64,000 bases of DNA from Candidatus Roizmanbacteria bacterium UBA1450 (GTDB lineage: Bacteria > Patescibacteriota > Microgenomatia > UBA1406 > GWC2-37-13), in contig DCTC01000001.1 in the NCBI GenBank assembly GCA_002329205.1, positions 148,042 to 212,041 on the forward strand, in the 5' to 3' direction. Below, in pieces: positions 1 through 8,489 of the stretch. The notes under the pieces were generated by a model, which worked only from the letters and a program-made list of their open reading frames with translations, ran no database searches and was not told where the DNA came from. Both the position numbers and the translations under genes were made by a program. Positions within the stretch are counted from its first letter, which is position 1, and each line of letters begins with the position of its first letter.

Positions 1-1600
1 TTTTACTATTTTTCGTCAGCACGTCTTTTCGGAATGCGGATAATCGCTCAGAGGCAATAATGCGTCCTTTATACTGCGCCTGAATTTTCACCTCATACTG
101 TTGTCGGGGAATAAGCTCACGAAGCCGTTTTGTCAAAAACTGTGCATGCTCCATGGCACGATCTTTCACTACAATCTCAGAGAATTCTTCAATCTCATCG
201 CCATTCAATAAGAGCGATAGTTTATCGGCATCAACAATTTCATACCGAAGCAACTCCCAATCAAAGGACGCATAGCCGGAAGTCACTGATTTCAGACTGT
301 CAAAGAAGCCTGAGATCATTTCAGACAGAGGCATTTCATATTCCATGGTCACTTGATTTTTGTTATCCATCGTAAGAAATGTTGCGCGATGATCTTCGCA
401 AAGCTGCATGACATTGCCGACATATTCCTGCGGAGAAATTATCATTATACGAACTATCGGTTCTTTATATTCTTCACCCTCTTTTTGATAATCGACCTGA
501 GGAGGAGTAAGAACGAGGCTCAGATTGTATTCACGCTCAAGTCGTTCACGCACAACATCTGCATGAAGCAGCCCCAAGAATCCGACACGGAATCCCGCAC
601 CCAAAGCCTGACTATAAATAGCGCTGTATTCAAGTGCTGAATCCGTTAAATAAATCTTATCAAGAGCTTTTTTTAAATTCTCATAATCTGCCGGATCAGT
701 CGGGAAGAGTGATGCAAAAACCATCGGATGAACGGTACGATAACCGGGCAGAGCTTTATCATATGTCTGTGCAACAATCGTATCACCCACACGAACATTA
801 TGGATATTTTTCAGGTTTGTGACAATGTATCCGATCTCTCCTGCTTTCAATTCCTGAGTTTCGAGGAGCTCCGGCGTAAACATACCGACTTCAGGTGATT
901 CAAATTTCACATCACCAATCGCAAGTTTCATGAGATTATGTGACCGGGCTGTGCCGTTGAAAACACGAACGAAAGCGATAACACCTTTGTGCTGATCAAA
1001 ATATGAATCAAAAATCAGAGCTTCAAGCGGAGCGTTGCTGTCATATGACTCAGGTTCCGGAATTTCATTTACAATCGTATTCAATATCTTTTCTACATTT
1101 TCACCCGTTTTGGCAGAAATCGGAATAATGTCTTGTTCCGGTACACCCAAGAAGTCCATGAGCTGCATTTTCGTTTTTTCAACTTCGGCATTGGGCATAT
1201 CAATCTTATTAATAACCGGAATTATCGTCAGATTTTTTTCCAAAGCTTTGTATGTATTTGCTATCGTCTGAGCCTGGATTCCCTGTGTTGCATCCACAAG
1301 AAGAATTGCACCCTCGACACAGGCGAGGGTTCGATCCACTTCATATGAAAAGTCAACATGACCGGGAGTATCAATAAGATTAAGTATGATTTCCTGACCG
1401 TCGGCTGTATACTTCATCCGGACCGGTGCGAGCTTGATCGTGATACCACGTTCACGGGAAATTGGATTGCGGTCAAGCATCTGTTCCTCATGTCGATTCC
1501 TGTCTACCGTACCGGTCATTTCCATCAGACGGTCTGCAAGTGTTGACTTGCCGTGATCAATATGGGCGATAATTGCGAAGTTTCTGATTGAAGGTGACAT
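1..1600 (-). CDS. lepA: Elongation factor 4 (LepA), 3' end cut by window edge
   Basis: Ribosome back-translocating GTPase of the translation-factor family. Reading the minus strand from the ATG at 1600 gives SPSIRNFAIIAHIDHGKST near the N-terminus (P-loop), then DTPGHVDF (G3) and NKID (G4), the LepA order. About 533 codons lie in the window and the family is about 600 aa, so roughly 65 C-terminal residues are missing off the edge. The gene starts 17 nt after the stop of the 622-aa gene on the same strand, so the two are probably co-transcribed. The ATG has no Shine-Dalgarno; a TATAAT lies 8 nt upstream, so it may also have its own promoter. Identification is secure. Confidence 0.95.
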   Translation of the reverse strand, partial: MSPSIRNFAIIAHIDHGKSTLADRLMEMTGTVDRNRHEEQMLDRNPISRERGITIKLAPVRMKYTADGQEIILNLIDTPGHVDFSYEVDRTLACVEGAILLVDATQGIQAQTIANTYKALEKNLTIIPVINKIDMPNAEVEKTKMQLMDFLGVPEQDIIPISAKTGENVEKILNTIVNEIPEPESYDSNAPLEALIFDSYFDQHKGVIAFVRVFNGTARSHNLMKLAIGDVKFESPEVGMFTPELLETQELKAGEIGYIVTNLKNIHNVRVGDTIVAQTYDKALPGYRTVHPMVFASLFPTDPADYENLKKALDKIYLTDSALEYSAIYSQALGAGFRVGFLGLLHADVVRERLEREYNLSLVLTPPQVDYQKEGEEYKEPIVRIMIISPQEYVGNVMQLCEDHRATFLTMDNKNQVTMEYEMPLSEMISGFFDSLKSVTSGYASFDWELLRYEIVDADKLSLLLNGDEIEEFSEIVVKDRAMEHAQFLTKRLRELIPRQQYEVKIQAQYKGRIIASERLSAFRKDVLTKNSK

Positions 1601-1617
1601 AGGAGATTATTATAACA

Positions 1618-3486
1618 TTAACGGTCTCGTCGTTCTTTGCGTTTCATGATGCTTCCGAGCCAAAGCTCTGACATACCTTTTGTAGACAAAAGCCATCCGA
1701 TATTAATATTTAATTTACCTTCTTTATCAAAATGATAGGTGATAGCTGTACCGGGAACCCCAGGAATATTATACCCGTCGTTCAGTTTCGGAGAGCCGGG
1801 CGGCAAACCTTCATTGTCGTATAATTGTGATGACTGGATCAAAGTCAGAAGACCGATAAAATCCTCAAACGTCCCGTTTCCTTCAGCAAGCATTGCTTTT
1901 GCTTCAACTATTGCTTCACTATTCCTTTTTTTGCGACGCCAATAACTGGCAAGCTTTTTATCAATCCGATGAAGATGTGCTTCTCTCAAAGGATTTTCCC
2001 CATTTGATTCTGTTTCTTCACGAAGTAATTTCAACTGTCGTTCAGTGGGTTCCAACAAACTGATCACCTGCTTAAAATGATCCGGCAAATTATATATTTC
2101 TTTTACTGTCTCCAATTCTCCGGCAAAATCAACAGCAGACATGGTCGGCTTCCTTTGAATGAGGTTATTAATATCCTCCCACATAGGATACAATCGCTGT
2201 CCGATCCATCCCGAGATCCTGGCAAAGCATTCGGACATAACTTCTCCTCGTTTTGCATCTTCTGCTGCTGGTATTTCTATCTGTATACGTGCACCTTCCG
2301 AGACGCGAAGTTCCCGTTCATAGTCACTGGTATGATGGGCAAACAGCTCCTTTCTATGCGGTATGTCGTAAAAAATTTCGTCAAGTTCTTCCTGCAGCCA
2401 TCCTGCCAGATGTTCATGAGCAATAGAAGCATACGGATCAATTGTTTTAATGAGATCGTACAATGAAAATCGCTTATCTTTCATAAATTGCTGGAGAACT
2501 TTACTTTCTGAATCATCAATTAAAGCTTCCGGTTTGATGGCAGCAAAACTGATTGAACCGGAAAAATAGGAAGGATAGCGATCATGCAGTATATCAATCA
2601 TTTTATTGAAAGATATACTTGGGTTTCTTTGATCAAGAATGTTGGCGTCTTCCATCGTAAAATGATCAGTGATTCTAAAGTGTAGGGTAGGGTTTGACAT
2701 CGGTCCTTTGCCCCGATGATCATGTTCAAATTGTCCGAGTTGCTTGGCTTCATCACCGCGATAATAACCACTTAAGCAACCTATGAGTAAATCTTCCTCG
2801 GTTTTCTCACGAAGAAATGGCATTTCTTTCCTCAGAACATTGTTATGTAAATCAAGCATTGTATATATTGCAAGCCTATTGCGTTTGGAGATTGCAGCGT
2901 ACAGCTGCCTAATCTTGTCGTCATCCAGCTGTAGTTTATGTTGATCAATATGAATATTTCCTGTTGGTAGAGAAGTTAAATCATTGACATCACAAGGCAT
3001 ATAAGTCCAATTATTCTTATCTCGGACCATGACCCATGTCACCATATCGAGGGGCACAAGTGACGGGACTTTAGGATCATCTACCGTATGACCACGCCCT
3101 TGAACAAGTGTGCCTTCCGGAACATCAATTCCCTGGCGTTGAGCTTGACGTCTAAAAGCCCATTCCCATTCCTGATAATTTGCTGTAAGGACAGTATGAG
3201 TTGAAGCAGCTGTCGTATTGAAAACAATAAGTTCCCGATTATTTCCGATATCCACGACTTCTTCACCTGCCATACGGAGCCCTTCAAAGTATATCGCTTC
3301 ATTCATCTGAGAAGGTGTAAGATTTCCATCGGTATCCTTCCGTTCCGGATAGCCAAGTTCTGCGGGATCCGGAATATTATACACAGGAGAACCCGGCGGT
3401 GTTAAATCCGTGAGCATTTCCTGAAAGACATTACCTGTTGGAGCATAATGAACCAGCCTATTAAGTTTTGTTTGAAGTCGTTCCAT
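1618..3486 (-). CDS. Unrecognised 622-aa protein, probably soluble
   Basis: I do not recognise a family. The protein is long, hydrophilic and rich in charged residues, with no signal peptide or membrane segment. A PPGSP...YNIP motif appears twice, near residues 30-39 and again near 562-575, which suggests related segments at both ends. The C-terminus is very basic (KRKERRDR). HEHLA near the middle is not an HExxH motif. It lies directly upstream of lepA (17 nt) and downstream of pyk on the same strand, and TATAAT/TATTAT boxes lie 5-10 nt before the ATG. The reading frame is long and unbroken, so I treat it as a real gene of unknown function. Confidence 0.8.
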   Translation of the reverse strand: MERLQTKLNRLVHYAPTGNVFQEMLTDLTPPGSPVYNIPDPAELGYPERKDTDGNLTPSQMNEAIYFEGLRMAGEEVVDIGNNRELIVFNTTAASTHTVLTANYQEWEWAFRRQAQRQGIDVPEGTLVQGRGHTVDDPKVPSLVPLDMVTWVMVRDKNNWTYMPCDVNDLTSLPTGNIHIDQHKLQLDDDKIRQLYAAISKRNRLAIYTMLDLHNNVLRKEMPFLREKTEEDLLIGCLSGYYRGDEAKQLGQFEHDHRGKGPMSNPTLHFRITDHFTMEDANILDQRNPSISFNKMIDILHDRYPSYFSGSISFAAIKPEALIDDSESKVLQQFMKDKRFSLYDLIKTIDPYASIAHEHLAGWLQEELDEIFYDIPHRKELFAHHTSDYERELRVSEGARIQIEIPAAEDAKRGEVMSECFARISGWIGQRLYPMWEDINNLIQRKPTMSAVDFAGELETVKEIYNLPDHFKQVISLLEPTERQLKLLREETESNGENPLREAHLHRIDKKLASYWRRKKRNSEAIVEAKAMLAEGNGTFEDFIGLLTLIQSSQLYDNEGLPPGSPKLNDGYNIPGVPGTAITYHFDKEGKLNINIGWLLSTKGMSELWLGSIMKRKERRDR

Positions 3487-3557
3487 ATCCTATAATATTA
3501 TATCAGATTGATATAAAAATATATATAGAATACGTATAAGATCGGGAAAGAAGCTGT

Positions 3558-4982
3558 TTATATGATTCTGATAGTAGTAGCACCAGATCCGCGACCCCAT
3601 TGATCGCCATGAACTACAATGAGTTTGCCCCGACGTTCACTGATGTGTCCTTTTTTCTTCAACAATGCAACAGCCCGTGATAATTCTTTTTGATTTACTT
3701 CTGCCGTATCTTTGAAGCTGAATACCACCGGTTCAACGGCAAAGTTGACCGAGAGGCTTTCACAAACATCCGCATTGGGTGAAAAAGTAAAAATCGGGAC
3801 ATTCGGTCTGTAGCGGGAAAGAAGTGTGGCCGTATGGCCAGACTGCGTAAAGACCATAAAGCCAGCTACATCCTGATTGGCCTTGACATAATCCCGATAG
3901 AGATCAAACGCCGCATCACAGATCAAAGCAGAGGTATCTCTCACAGAAAACATGATTTTATTTCGCACCTCATCATCTGTCTTTGGCTCATAAAAAGTTG
4001 CGGTCTTTCCCATCACTTGAACTGCTTTCAACGGATATTTTCCGCTTGCCGTCTCTCCCGAAAGCATAATACAGTCAGTCAAATCATAAATCGCGTTTGC
4101 GATATCTGATATCTCAGCACGCGTCGGAAAAGGATTGTCTATCATCGTCTGAAGCATTTGTGTGGCTGTGATCACGAATTTCCCCTGCATCATGCAGTTT
4201 TTAATGATCATTTTCTGGTAGAAAGGAACCCGCTCGATCGGGATTTCAACTCCGAGGTCTCCACGGGCGATCATAATTCCGTCACTAGCTTCAATGATTT
4301 TTTCAATATCATCAAGCGCCTTTTGTGTCTCAATTTTTGCGACAAGTTTTCCCGTAACGCCGTACTTCGTTGCTTCGCGGCGTACGATCCGAAGATCTTT
4401 GGAACTTCGTACCATCGAGAGTGCGATAAAATCAATAGCATGGCGGGCAGCCAGTTTCAACCCTTCAAAATCCCGATCAATAAGAACTGGAAACGGAAAG
4501 TCCGCTCCCGGAATATTCAAGGATTTTCTGGTAGGCAGAACACAGGTTGTTTCTGAACGTAGGTACGTTTTTTTGCCTTTTCTTACCACCCGAAACGTAT
4601 AATATCCGTCATCTACCAGGATCAACTGATCATTCTCAAGATGTTCAATTATTTGCGGATGGGTGATGGAGAATCCTTTTTCTTTTCCTTTATAAACATC
4701 TTGTCCAAAAAGCAGAAGTTCACCTTCCGAGATCTCAATGTTATCTTCAGGCATATTGATACGGATTTCAGGTCCCTGAAGATCTATAAGTGTCCCGACG
4801 TGGACACCCAGCTTTTTTGCTACTTTGTTGACGCGCTCAATTCGCTCGCTATGCCATTCGACTTCACTGTGTTTGAAGTTAAAACGGAAGACATTTACAC
4901 CTGCTTTAATCAGTTCTGCGATCATTTGGGGTGAATCAGAAGATGGACCGATAGTTGCTATGATTTTTGTTAGTTTTTGCAT
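3558..4982 (-). CDS. pyk: Pyruvate kinase
   Basis: Converts phosphoenolpyruvate and ADP to pyruvate and ATP, the last step of glycolysis. The 474-aa protein starts MQKLTKIIATIGPSS and contains the family signature around KLVAKIETQKAL, the GDLGVEIP segment, TATQMLQTM and LSGETASGKYP, followed by a complete C-terminal domain ending in GSGATT. The usual NFSHG motif reads NFKHS and DGTDA reads DLTDC, mild departures from the common form. The frame stays open 17 codons upstream, but the internal ATG at 4982 lies exactly 6 nt after a TATAAT, so I use it as a leaderless-type start. Confidence 0.95.
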   Translation of the reverse strand: MQKLTKIIATIGPSSDSPQMIAELIKAGVNVFRFNFKHSEVEWHSERIERVNKVAKKLGVHVGTLIDLQGPEIRINMPEDNIEISEGELLLFGQDVYKGKEKGFSITHPQIIEHLENDQLILVDDGYYTFRVVRKGKKTYLRSETTCVLPTRKSLNIPGADFPFPVLIDRDFEGLKLAARHAIDFIALSMVRSSKDLRIVRREATKYGVTGKLVAKIETQKALDDIEKIIEASDGIMIARGDLGVEIPIERVPFYQKMIIKNCMMQGKFVITATQMLQTMIDNPFPTRAEISDIANAIYDLTDCIMLSGETASGKYPLKAVQVMGKTATFYEPKTDDEVRNKIMFSVRDTSALICDAAFDLYRDYVKANQDVAGFMVFTQSGHTATLLSRYRPNVPIFTFSPNADVCESLSVNFAVEPVVFSFKDTAEVNQKELSRAVALLKKKGHISERRGKLIVVHGDQWGRGSGATTIRII

Positions 4983-4988
4983 AAAGCT

Positions 4989-4994
4989 ATTATA
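4989..4994 (-). promoter_or_regulatory. -10 box of pyk
   Basis: TATAAT on the minus strand with a 6-nt gap to the pyk ATG, too close for a Shine-Dalgarno leader; it implies a transcript starting at or next to the start codon. Confidence 0.6.
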
Positions 4995-5075
4995 ACACTC
5001 ATAAATTGTAGTACGATGCACGTAGCTCGTCATTTAAACTTTTACTTCTTACTTATCCCTTTTTACCTCTCAGTA

Positions 5076-6329
5076 TCAGGTACCTTCTTCCCAGGAATTC
5101 AGATACTTTTTCTGATCCTTCGTGAGGGAATCAATCGCAATGCCCTTACTTTCCAGTTTGAGACGGGCAATATCAGCGTCGATCGAAGAGGGGAGTGAGT
5201 ATACTTTCGGTTCAAGCTCTTTAGCATGCTCCCAGATATATTTGGCAGCCATGGATTGTCCCGCGAAGCTCATATCCATCACAGAGGCCGGATGACCGTC
5301 TGCAGCAGCCAGATTTACGAGTCGTCCTTCACCGACCAGATATATTTTTTTTGTTCCGAAATCATATTCGTCAACCATCGGTCTTACACGACGGACTTTT
5401 TTTGCAAGGTTTTTCAGTGCCGGTTTATTTATCTCAATATCAAAATGTCCTGCTTGTGCGAGGATGACACCATTTTTTGCTTTTTTCAAATGCTTTTCAT
5501 CGACAATATGCTTGCCGCCGGTCACCGAGACGACAAAGTCTGCTTGTGTTATTGCTTTCTCCAGAGGCATGACGAGATATCCGTCCATGACAGCCTCGAG
5601 AGCTTTCACCGGATCAACTTCACAGATGATAACCTGAGCTCCCATACCACGTGCACGCATCGCGACACCACGTCCGCACCAACCGTACCCGCAAACGACA
5701 AATGTACTTCCGGCAATGAGTTTATTGGTCGATCGCATGAGCGCATCAACTGTTGATTGACCGGTACCGTATCTGTTATCAAATAAATGCTTGGTTAAAT
5801 TGTCATTCACGGCAACAACCGGAATTTTCAGATCTCCTTTTTCTTCCATTGCCTTGAGTCTGATTACTCCGGTTGTCGTTTCTTCGGTTGAGCCGATTAC
5901 CTCGGAAATTTGTTTTTTATATTTCGTATGGAGAAGTCCTACCAGATCAGCTCCGTCATCCATGGTTTGATTCGGGTGTGTATCAAGAACGGAATACAGA
6001 TGATTGTAGTATGTTTTGTTATCTTCGCCTTTGATAGCAAATGTGGGGATATCATAATCTTTCACAAGCGATGCAGCGACCGCATCATTCGTTGACAACG
6101 GATTACTGGCTGTGAGATACACATCTGCGCCTCCTTCTTTCAGAGTAATCATCAGATTTGCCGTCTCAGATGTGACATGCAAACACGCTGCGAGCTTCAC
6201 CCCTTTCAGGGTTTTCTCCTTTTTAAATTGTTCACGGATAAGTCGAAGTACGGGCATATCTTTGGCAGCCCATTCAATAAGTTTTTTCCCTTCCTTTGCG
6301 AGACCGACGTCTTTTACATCAAATTTCAT
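5076..6329 (-). CDS. ahcY: S-adenosyl-L-homocysteine hydrolase
   Basis: Splits S-adenosylhomocysteine into homocysteine and adenosine, clearing the inhibitory product of methyltransferases. The 417-aa protein has the family landmarks in order: DDGADL, SEETTTGV-like STEETTTGV, VNDNLTKHLFDNRYG (catalytic Lys/Asp region), the NAD-binding GYGWCGRGVAMRARGMGA and the C-terminal DGHPASVMDMSFAGQ. It starts 17 nt after the stop of the PfkB kinase gene on the same strand, so adenosine made here could be phosphorylated by that neighbour. No -10 box lies close to its ATG, consistent with an operon position. The window encodes five candidate SAM methyltransferases, which fits the need for this enzyme. Confidence 0.95.
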   Translation of the reverse strand: MKFDVKDVGLAKEGKKLIEWAAKDMPVLRLIREQFKKEKTLKGVKLAACLHVTSETANLMITLKEGGADVYLTASNPLSTNDAVAASLVKDYDIPTFAIKGEDNKTYYNHLYSVLDTHPNQTMDDGADLVGLLHTKYKKQISEVIGSTEETTTGVIRLKAMEEKGDLKIPVVAVNDNLTKHLFDNRYGTGQSTVDALMRSTNKLIAGSTFVVCGYGWCGRGVAMRARGMGAQVIICEVDPVKALEAVMDGYLVMPLEKAITQADFVVSVTGGKHIVDEKHLKKAKNGVILAQAGHFDIEINKPALKNLAKKVRRVRPMVDEYDFGTKKIYLVGEGRLVNLAAADGHPASVMDMSFAGQSMAAKYIWEHAKELEPKVYSLPSSIDADIARLKLESKGIAIDSLTKDQKKYLNSWEEGT

Positions 6330-6346
6330 AAAATGACAAAAAAATA

Positions 6347-7291
6347 TTAATTAAGAGAATTTGCTCTTTTGACAATTTCCTCTTTTTCAGGTCTATGATT
6401 TGCCGTACCGACACTCTCGACCGCAAAACTTGCCAGTGCATTGCCGACTTTCAGCGCTTCCATGATACTTTTTTTCTCAAAAAGTGCGGCGACAAAACCA
6501 CCTCGCCAGGCATCACCAGCTCCGGTCGGATCTACCAGTTTTTCAATTGGGTATGCATTAATTTTATAAGATTCATTATTGTCGGAGTATTCAACTCCCT
6601 GCGCACCGAGAGTTGTGATGATACCTGCTTCTTTTGACACGACTGCCTTCAATGATTTCCCGAGTCTTCGCTCCATTTGAGCAATCTCATAATCATTGCC
6701 GACGACAAATGCGGCATGTCCTACACCATTTTTTAAGTTTTCATCATCAATCCAGGTGAGTGACATACCCGGATCATACAAATAGGGGATAGTATGTTTA
6801 ATACAATACGTTTGAGCATGGAGGAAAGCATCAGCGTGATTGGCCGATAAGATGACAAATGCATTGTCAGAATACTGTTCAAACTTGACCTCATTACCTC
6901 TTGCTCCTGCCCCGTAATAATAGCTCCAGATCTGATTGTCAGCCTTGTCTGTCATAACTTTGCCGGTCGAGGTATAAAGATCATCTGCGATTATACTTCC
7001 TGAGTAATCAATAGCAAATTCATCATAAAAATCAGTCAGATGTATATGATCTTTGCCCATAGCACCGAGAATAGAGGTTTTTGTCTGAGTAAATCTTGTG
7101 ATATTAAATGCAATATTGGTTGCCGTACCACCGAGATGTTTGTCAAGTCTGTCTACAACAAACGAAATATTTATTTGATGGAGTTTTTCGGGATGGAAGT
7201 GATCTTTGAAATATCCGGGGAAATTCATGATATCATCATATGCTATGGATCCTGTTACAATTATCCTGGAACGATCGGAGAGATCAATCAT
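6347..7291 (-). CDS. PfkB-family kinase, probable adenosine kinase
   Basis: Ribokinase/PfkB sugar kinase fold, 314 aa. Seen: N-terminal VTGSIAYDDI, LGGTATNIAFN (substrate-binding glycine region) and the C-terminal DPTGAGDAWRGG anion-hole and catalytic Asp motif. Family members phosphorylate ribose, fructose-1-P, adenosine and others; sequence alone does not separate them by eye. Adenosine kinase is preferred because the next gene downstream, 17 nt away, is S-adenosylhomocysteine hydrolase, whose product is adenosine. It is divergent from the GT2 gene at 7334, and a TATAAT on the minus strand at 7320-7325 lies about 28 nt before its ATG. Confidence 0.8.
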   Translation of the reverse strand: MIDLSDRSRIIVTGSIAYDDIMNFPGYFKDHFHPEKLHQINISFVVDRLDKHLGGTATNIAFNITRFTQTKTSILGAMGKDHIHLTDFYDEFAIDYSGSIIADDLYTSTGKVMTDKADNQIWSYYYGAGARGNEVKFEQYSDNAFVILSANHADAFLHAQTYCIKHTIPYLYDPGMSLTWIDDENLKNGVGHAAFVVGNDYEIAQMERRLGKSLKAVVSKEAGIITTLGAQGVEYSDNNESYKINAYPIEKLVDPTGAGDAWRGGFVAALFEKKSIMEALKVGNALASFAVESVGTANHRPEKEEIVKRANSLN

Positions 7292-7319
7292 CGGTAGTCT
7301 TTGTTACTTTTAAAACATC

Positions 7320-7327
7320 ATTATACT
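7320..7327. promoter_or_regulatory. Overlapping divergent -10 boxes
   Basis: ATTATACT reads TATACT on the plus strand (7322-7327, 6 nt before the ATG at 7334) and TATAAT on the minus strand (7325-7320, upstream of the PfkB gene). The two promoters would share bases, so they could compete. Confidence 0.5.
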
Positions 7328-7333
7328 AAAAGA

Positions 7334-8323
7334 ATGACGCCTTTTTTCAGCATTATTATTCCTGCAAGGAATATACATAAACTTCTCATTGATGAGACGC
7401 TTCCTGCAATCAACGACCAGTCTTTTCCCTCATTCGAAACCATCATCGCGGTAGATAAACGTAGTAGACATGATCACCGTCTCACGGGGACATATGACTG
7501 GCTTCGGATCATACAGGATGACCAGATTACCCGTCCCGGAGACAAACGGGATGCGGCGGCGGCAATAGCCAAAGGAAAAATCCTCGTTTTTATCGATGAT
7601 GATGTTTTTCCGACGCCTCATTGGCTGGCAAAAGCACATGAAATTCTACAAAACACCGATATTGCCGCTCTGGGAGGTCCCGGTATCCTGCCCGAAAAAG
7701 TAAATTTGTGGGAACGGATATTTGATGCCGTGCTAAAAACATGGGTTGGCAGCGGTAGATATGTCTATCGGTTCACACCTCAAAAAAAACGGTTTGTTGA
7801 TGATTACCCCACGATGAATCTGATGATACGGAAAAACATATTTGACAAAATCGGCGGCTTTGACAACCAGCACTGGCCAGGAGAAGACAGTAAACTCCTT
7901 AATAAATTTATTACACAGGAAAAAAAATTTATTTTATACCACCCGGACGCGGCAGTATATCATCACCGCAGAAGTAACCTCAGAGGACATCTTGAACAGC
8001 ACAAAAACTACGGAAAAACCCGAGGAACGTTTGCAGCGCACGGTGATCAAAATTCAACGCACATGATGTATATTATCCCAGCGCTTTTTACTGTCTACAT
8101 TTGTGCGCTTATTCTGATATGGATATTCGATGCTCCCTTTTTATCACTTATTGCCATAGGCTTATATCTTTATCTGGGACTTCTGTCGTACGTTTTTTTC
8201 GAGACATATCTTCGGACAGAACATCTGCTTATCACCATCGGTGCAGTCCTCATCATCCCGCTCACTCATCTGACCTATGGTTTTTGGTTTATCGTGGGGT
8301 ATATAAAGGAGAAATTATTCTGA
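7334..8323 (+). CDS. GT2 glycosyltransferase with C-terminal membrane segments
   Basis: Family 2 inverting glycosyltransferase, 329 aa. The N-terminus FSIIIPARN is the first strand of the GT-A fold, FIDDDVFPTP is the DxD metal/nucleotide-sugar motif, and WPGEDSKL matches the catalytic ED region. Two hydrophobic segments follow residue 240, so the enzyme is probably anchored to the inner face of the membrane. The frame is open 11 codons upstream, but the ATG at 7334 lies 6 nt after TATACT and is preferred. The sugar and acceptor cannot be told. It faces the radical SAM gene end to end. Confidence 0.88.
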   Translation: MTPFFSIIIPARNIHKLLIDETLPAINDQSFPSFETIIAVDKRSRHDHRLTGTYDWLRIIQDDQITRPGDKRDAAAAIAKGKILVFIDDDVFPTPHWLAKAHEILQNTDIAALGGPGILPEKVNLWERIFDAVLKTWVGSGRYVYRFTPQKKRFVDDYPTMNLMIRKNIFDKIGGFDNQHWPGEDSKLLNKFITQEKKFILYHPDAAVYHHRRSNLRGHLEQHKNYGKTRGTFAAHGDQNSTHMMYIIPALFTVYICALILIWIFDAPFLSLIAIGLYLYLGLLSYVFFETYLRTEHLLITIGAVLIIPLTHLTYGFWFIVGYIKEKLF

Positions 8324-8395
8324 AATCTTTTGATACATTCTTAAAAAGAATTTGACGAAATATTTAAAGGCGAAGATGCAATTCTTTTACGCTTT

Positions 8396-8433
8396 GGGAG
8401 GTGCGCATCCGCCAATTGGCGGAGAGCACGCCC
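8396..8433. repeat. Intergenic hairpin with TCCGCC-N4-GGCGGA core
   Basis: The 166-bp gap between convergent genes 8323 and 8490 contains a strong inverted repeat: outer arms GGG..GTGC / GCAC..CCC and a perfect inner 16-bp palindrome TCCGCCAATTGGCGGA (8407-8422). No T-run follows on either strand, so it is not a classical terminator. The core resembles the right-hand hairpin of the repeat at 43244-43325. Confidence 0.6.
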
Positions 8434-8489
8434 ACTAAGTATAAAAAATTGTGTCAAGCCGATATTATTATTCACAAAATATGCTCTTC

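Noticed and set aside
2077..2466. Plus-strand open frame of 129 codons
   Set aside because: Lies inside the 622-aa gene on the other strand; Cys/Phe-rich, shadow-like composition.
1618..3486. HEHLA in the 622-aa protein as a zinc-protease motif
   Set aside because: Pattern is H-E-H-x-x, not HExxH, and no downstream Glu motif follows.
8396..8433. Rho-independent terminator
   Set aside because: Strong hairpin but no T-run on either strand.
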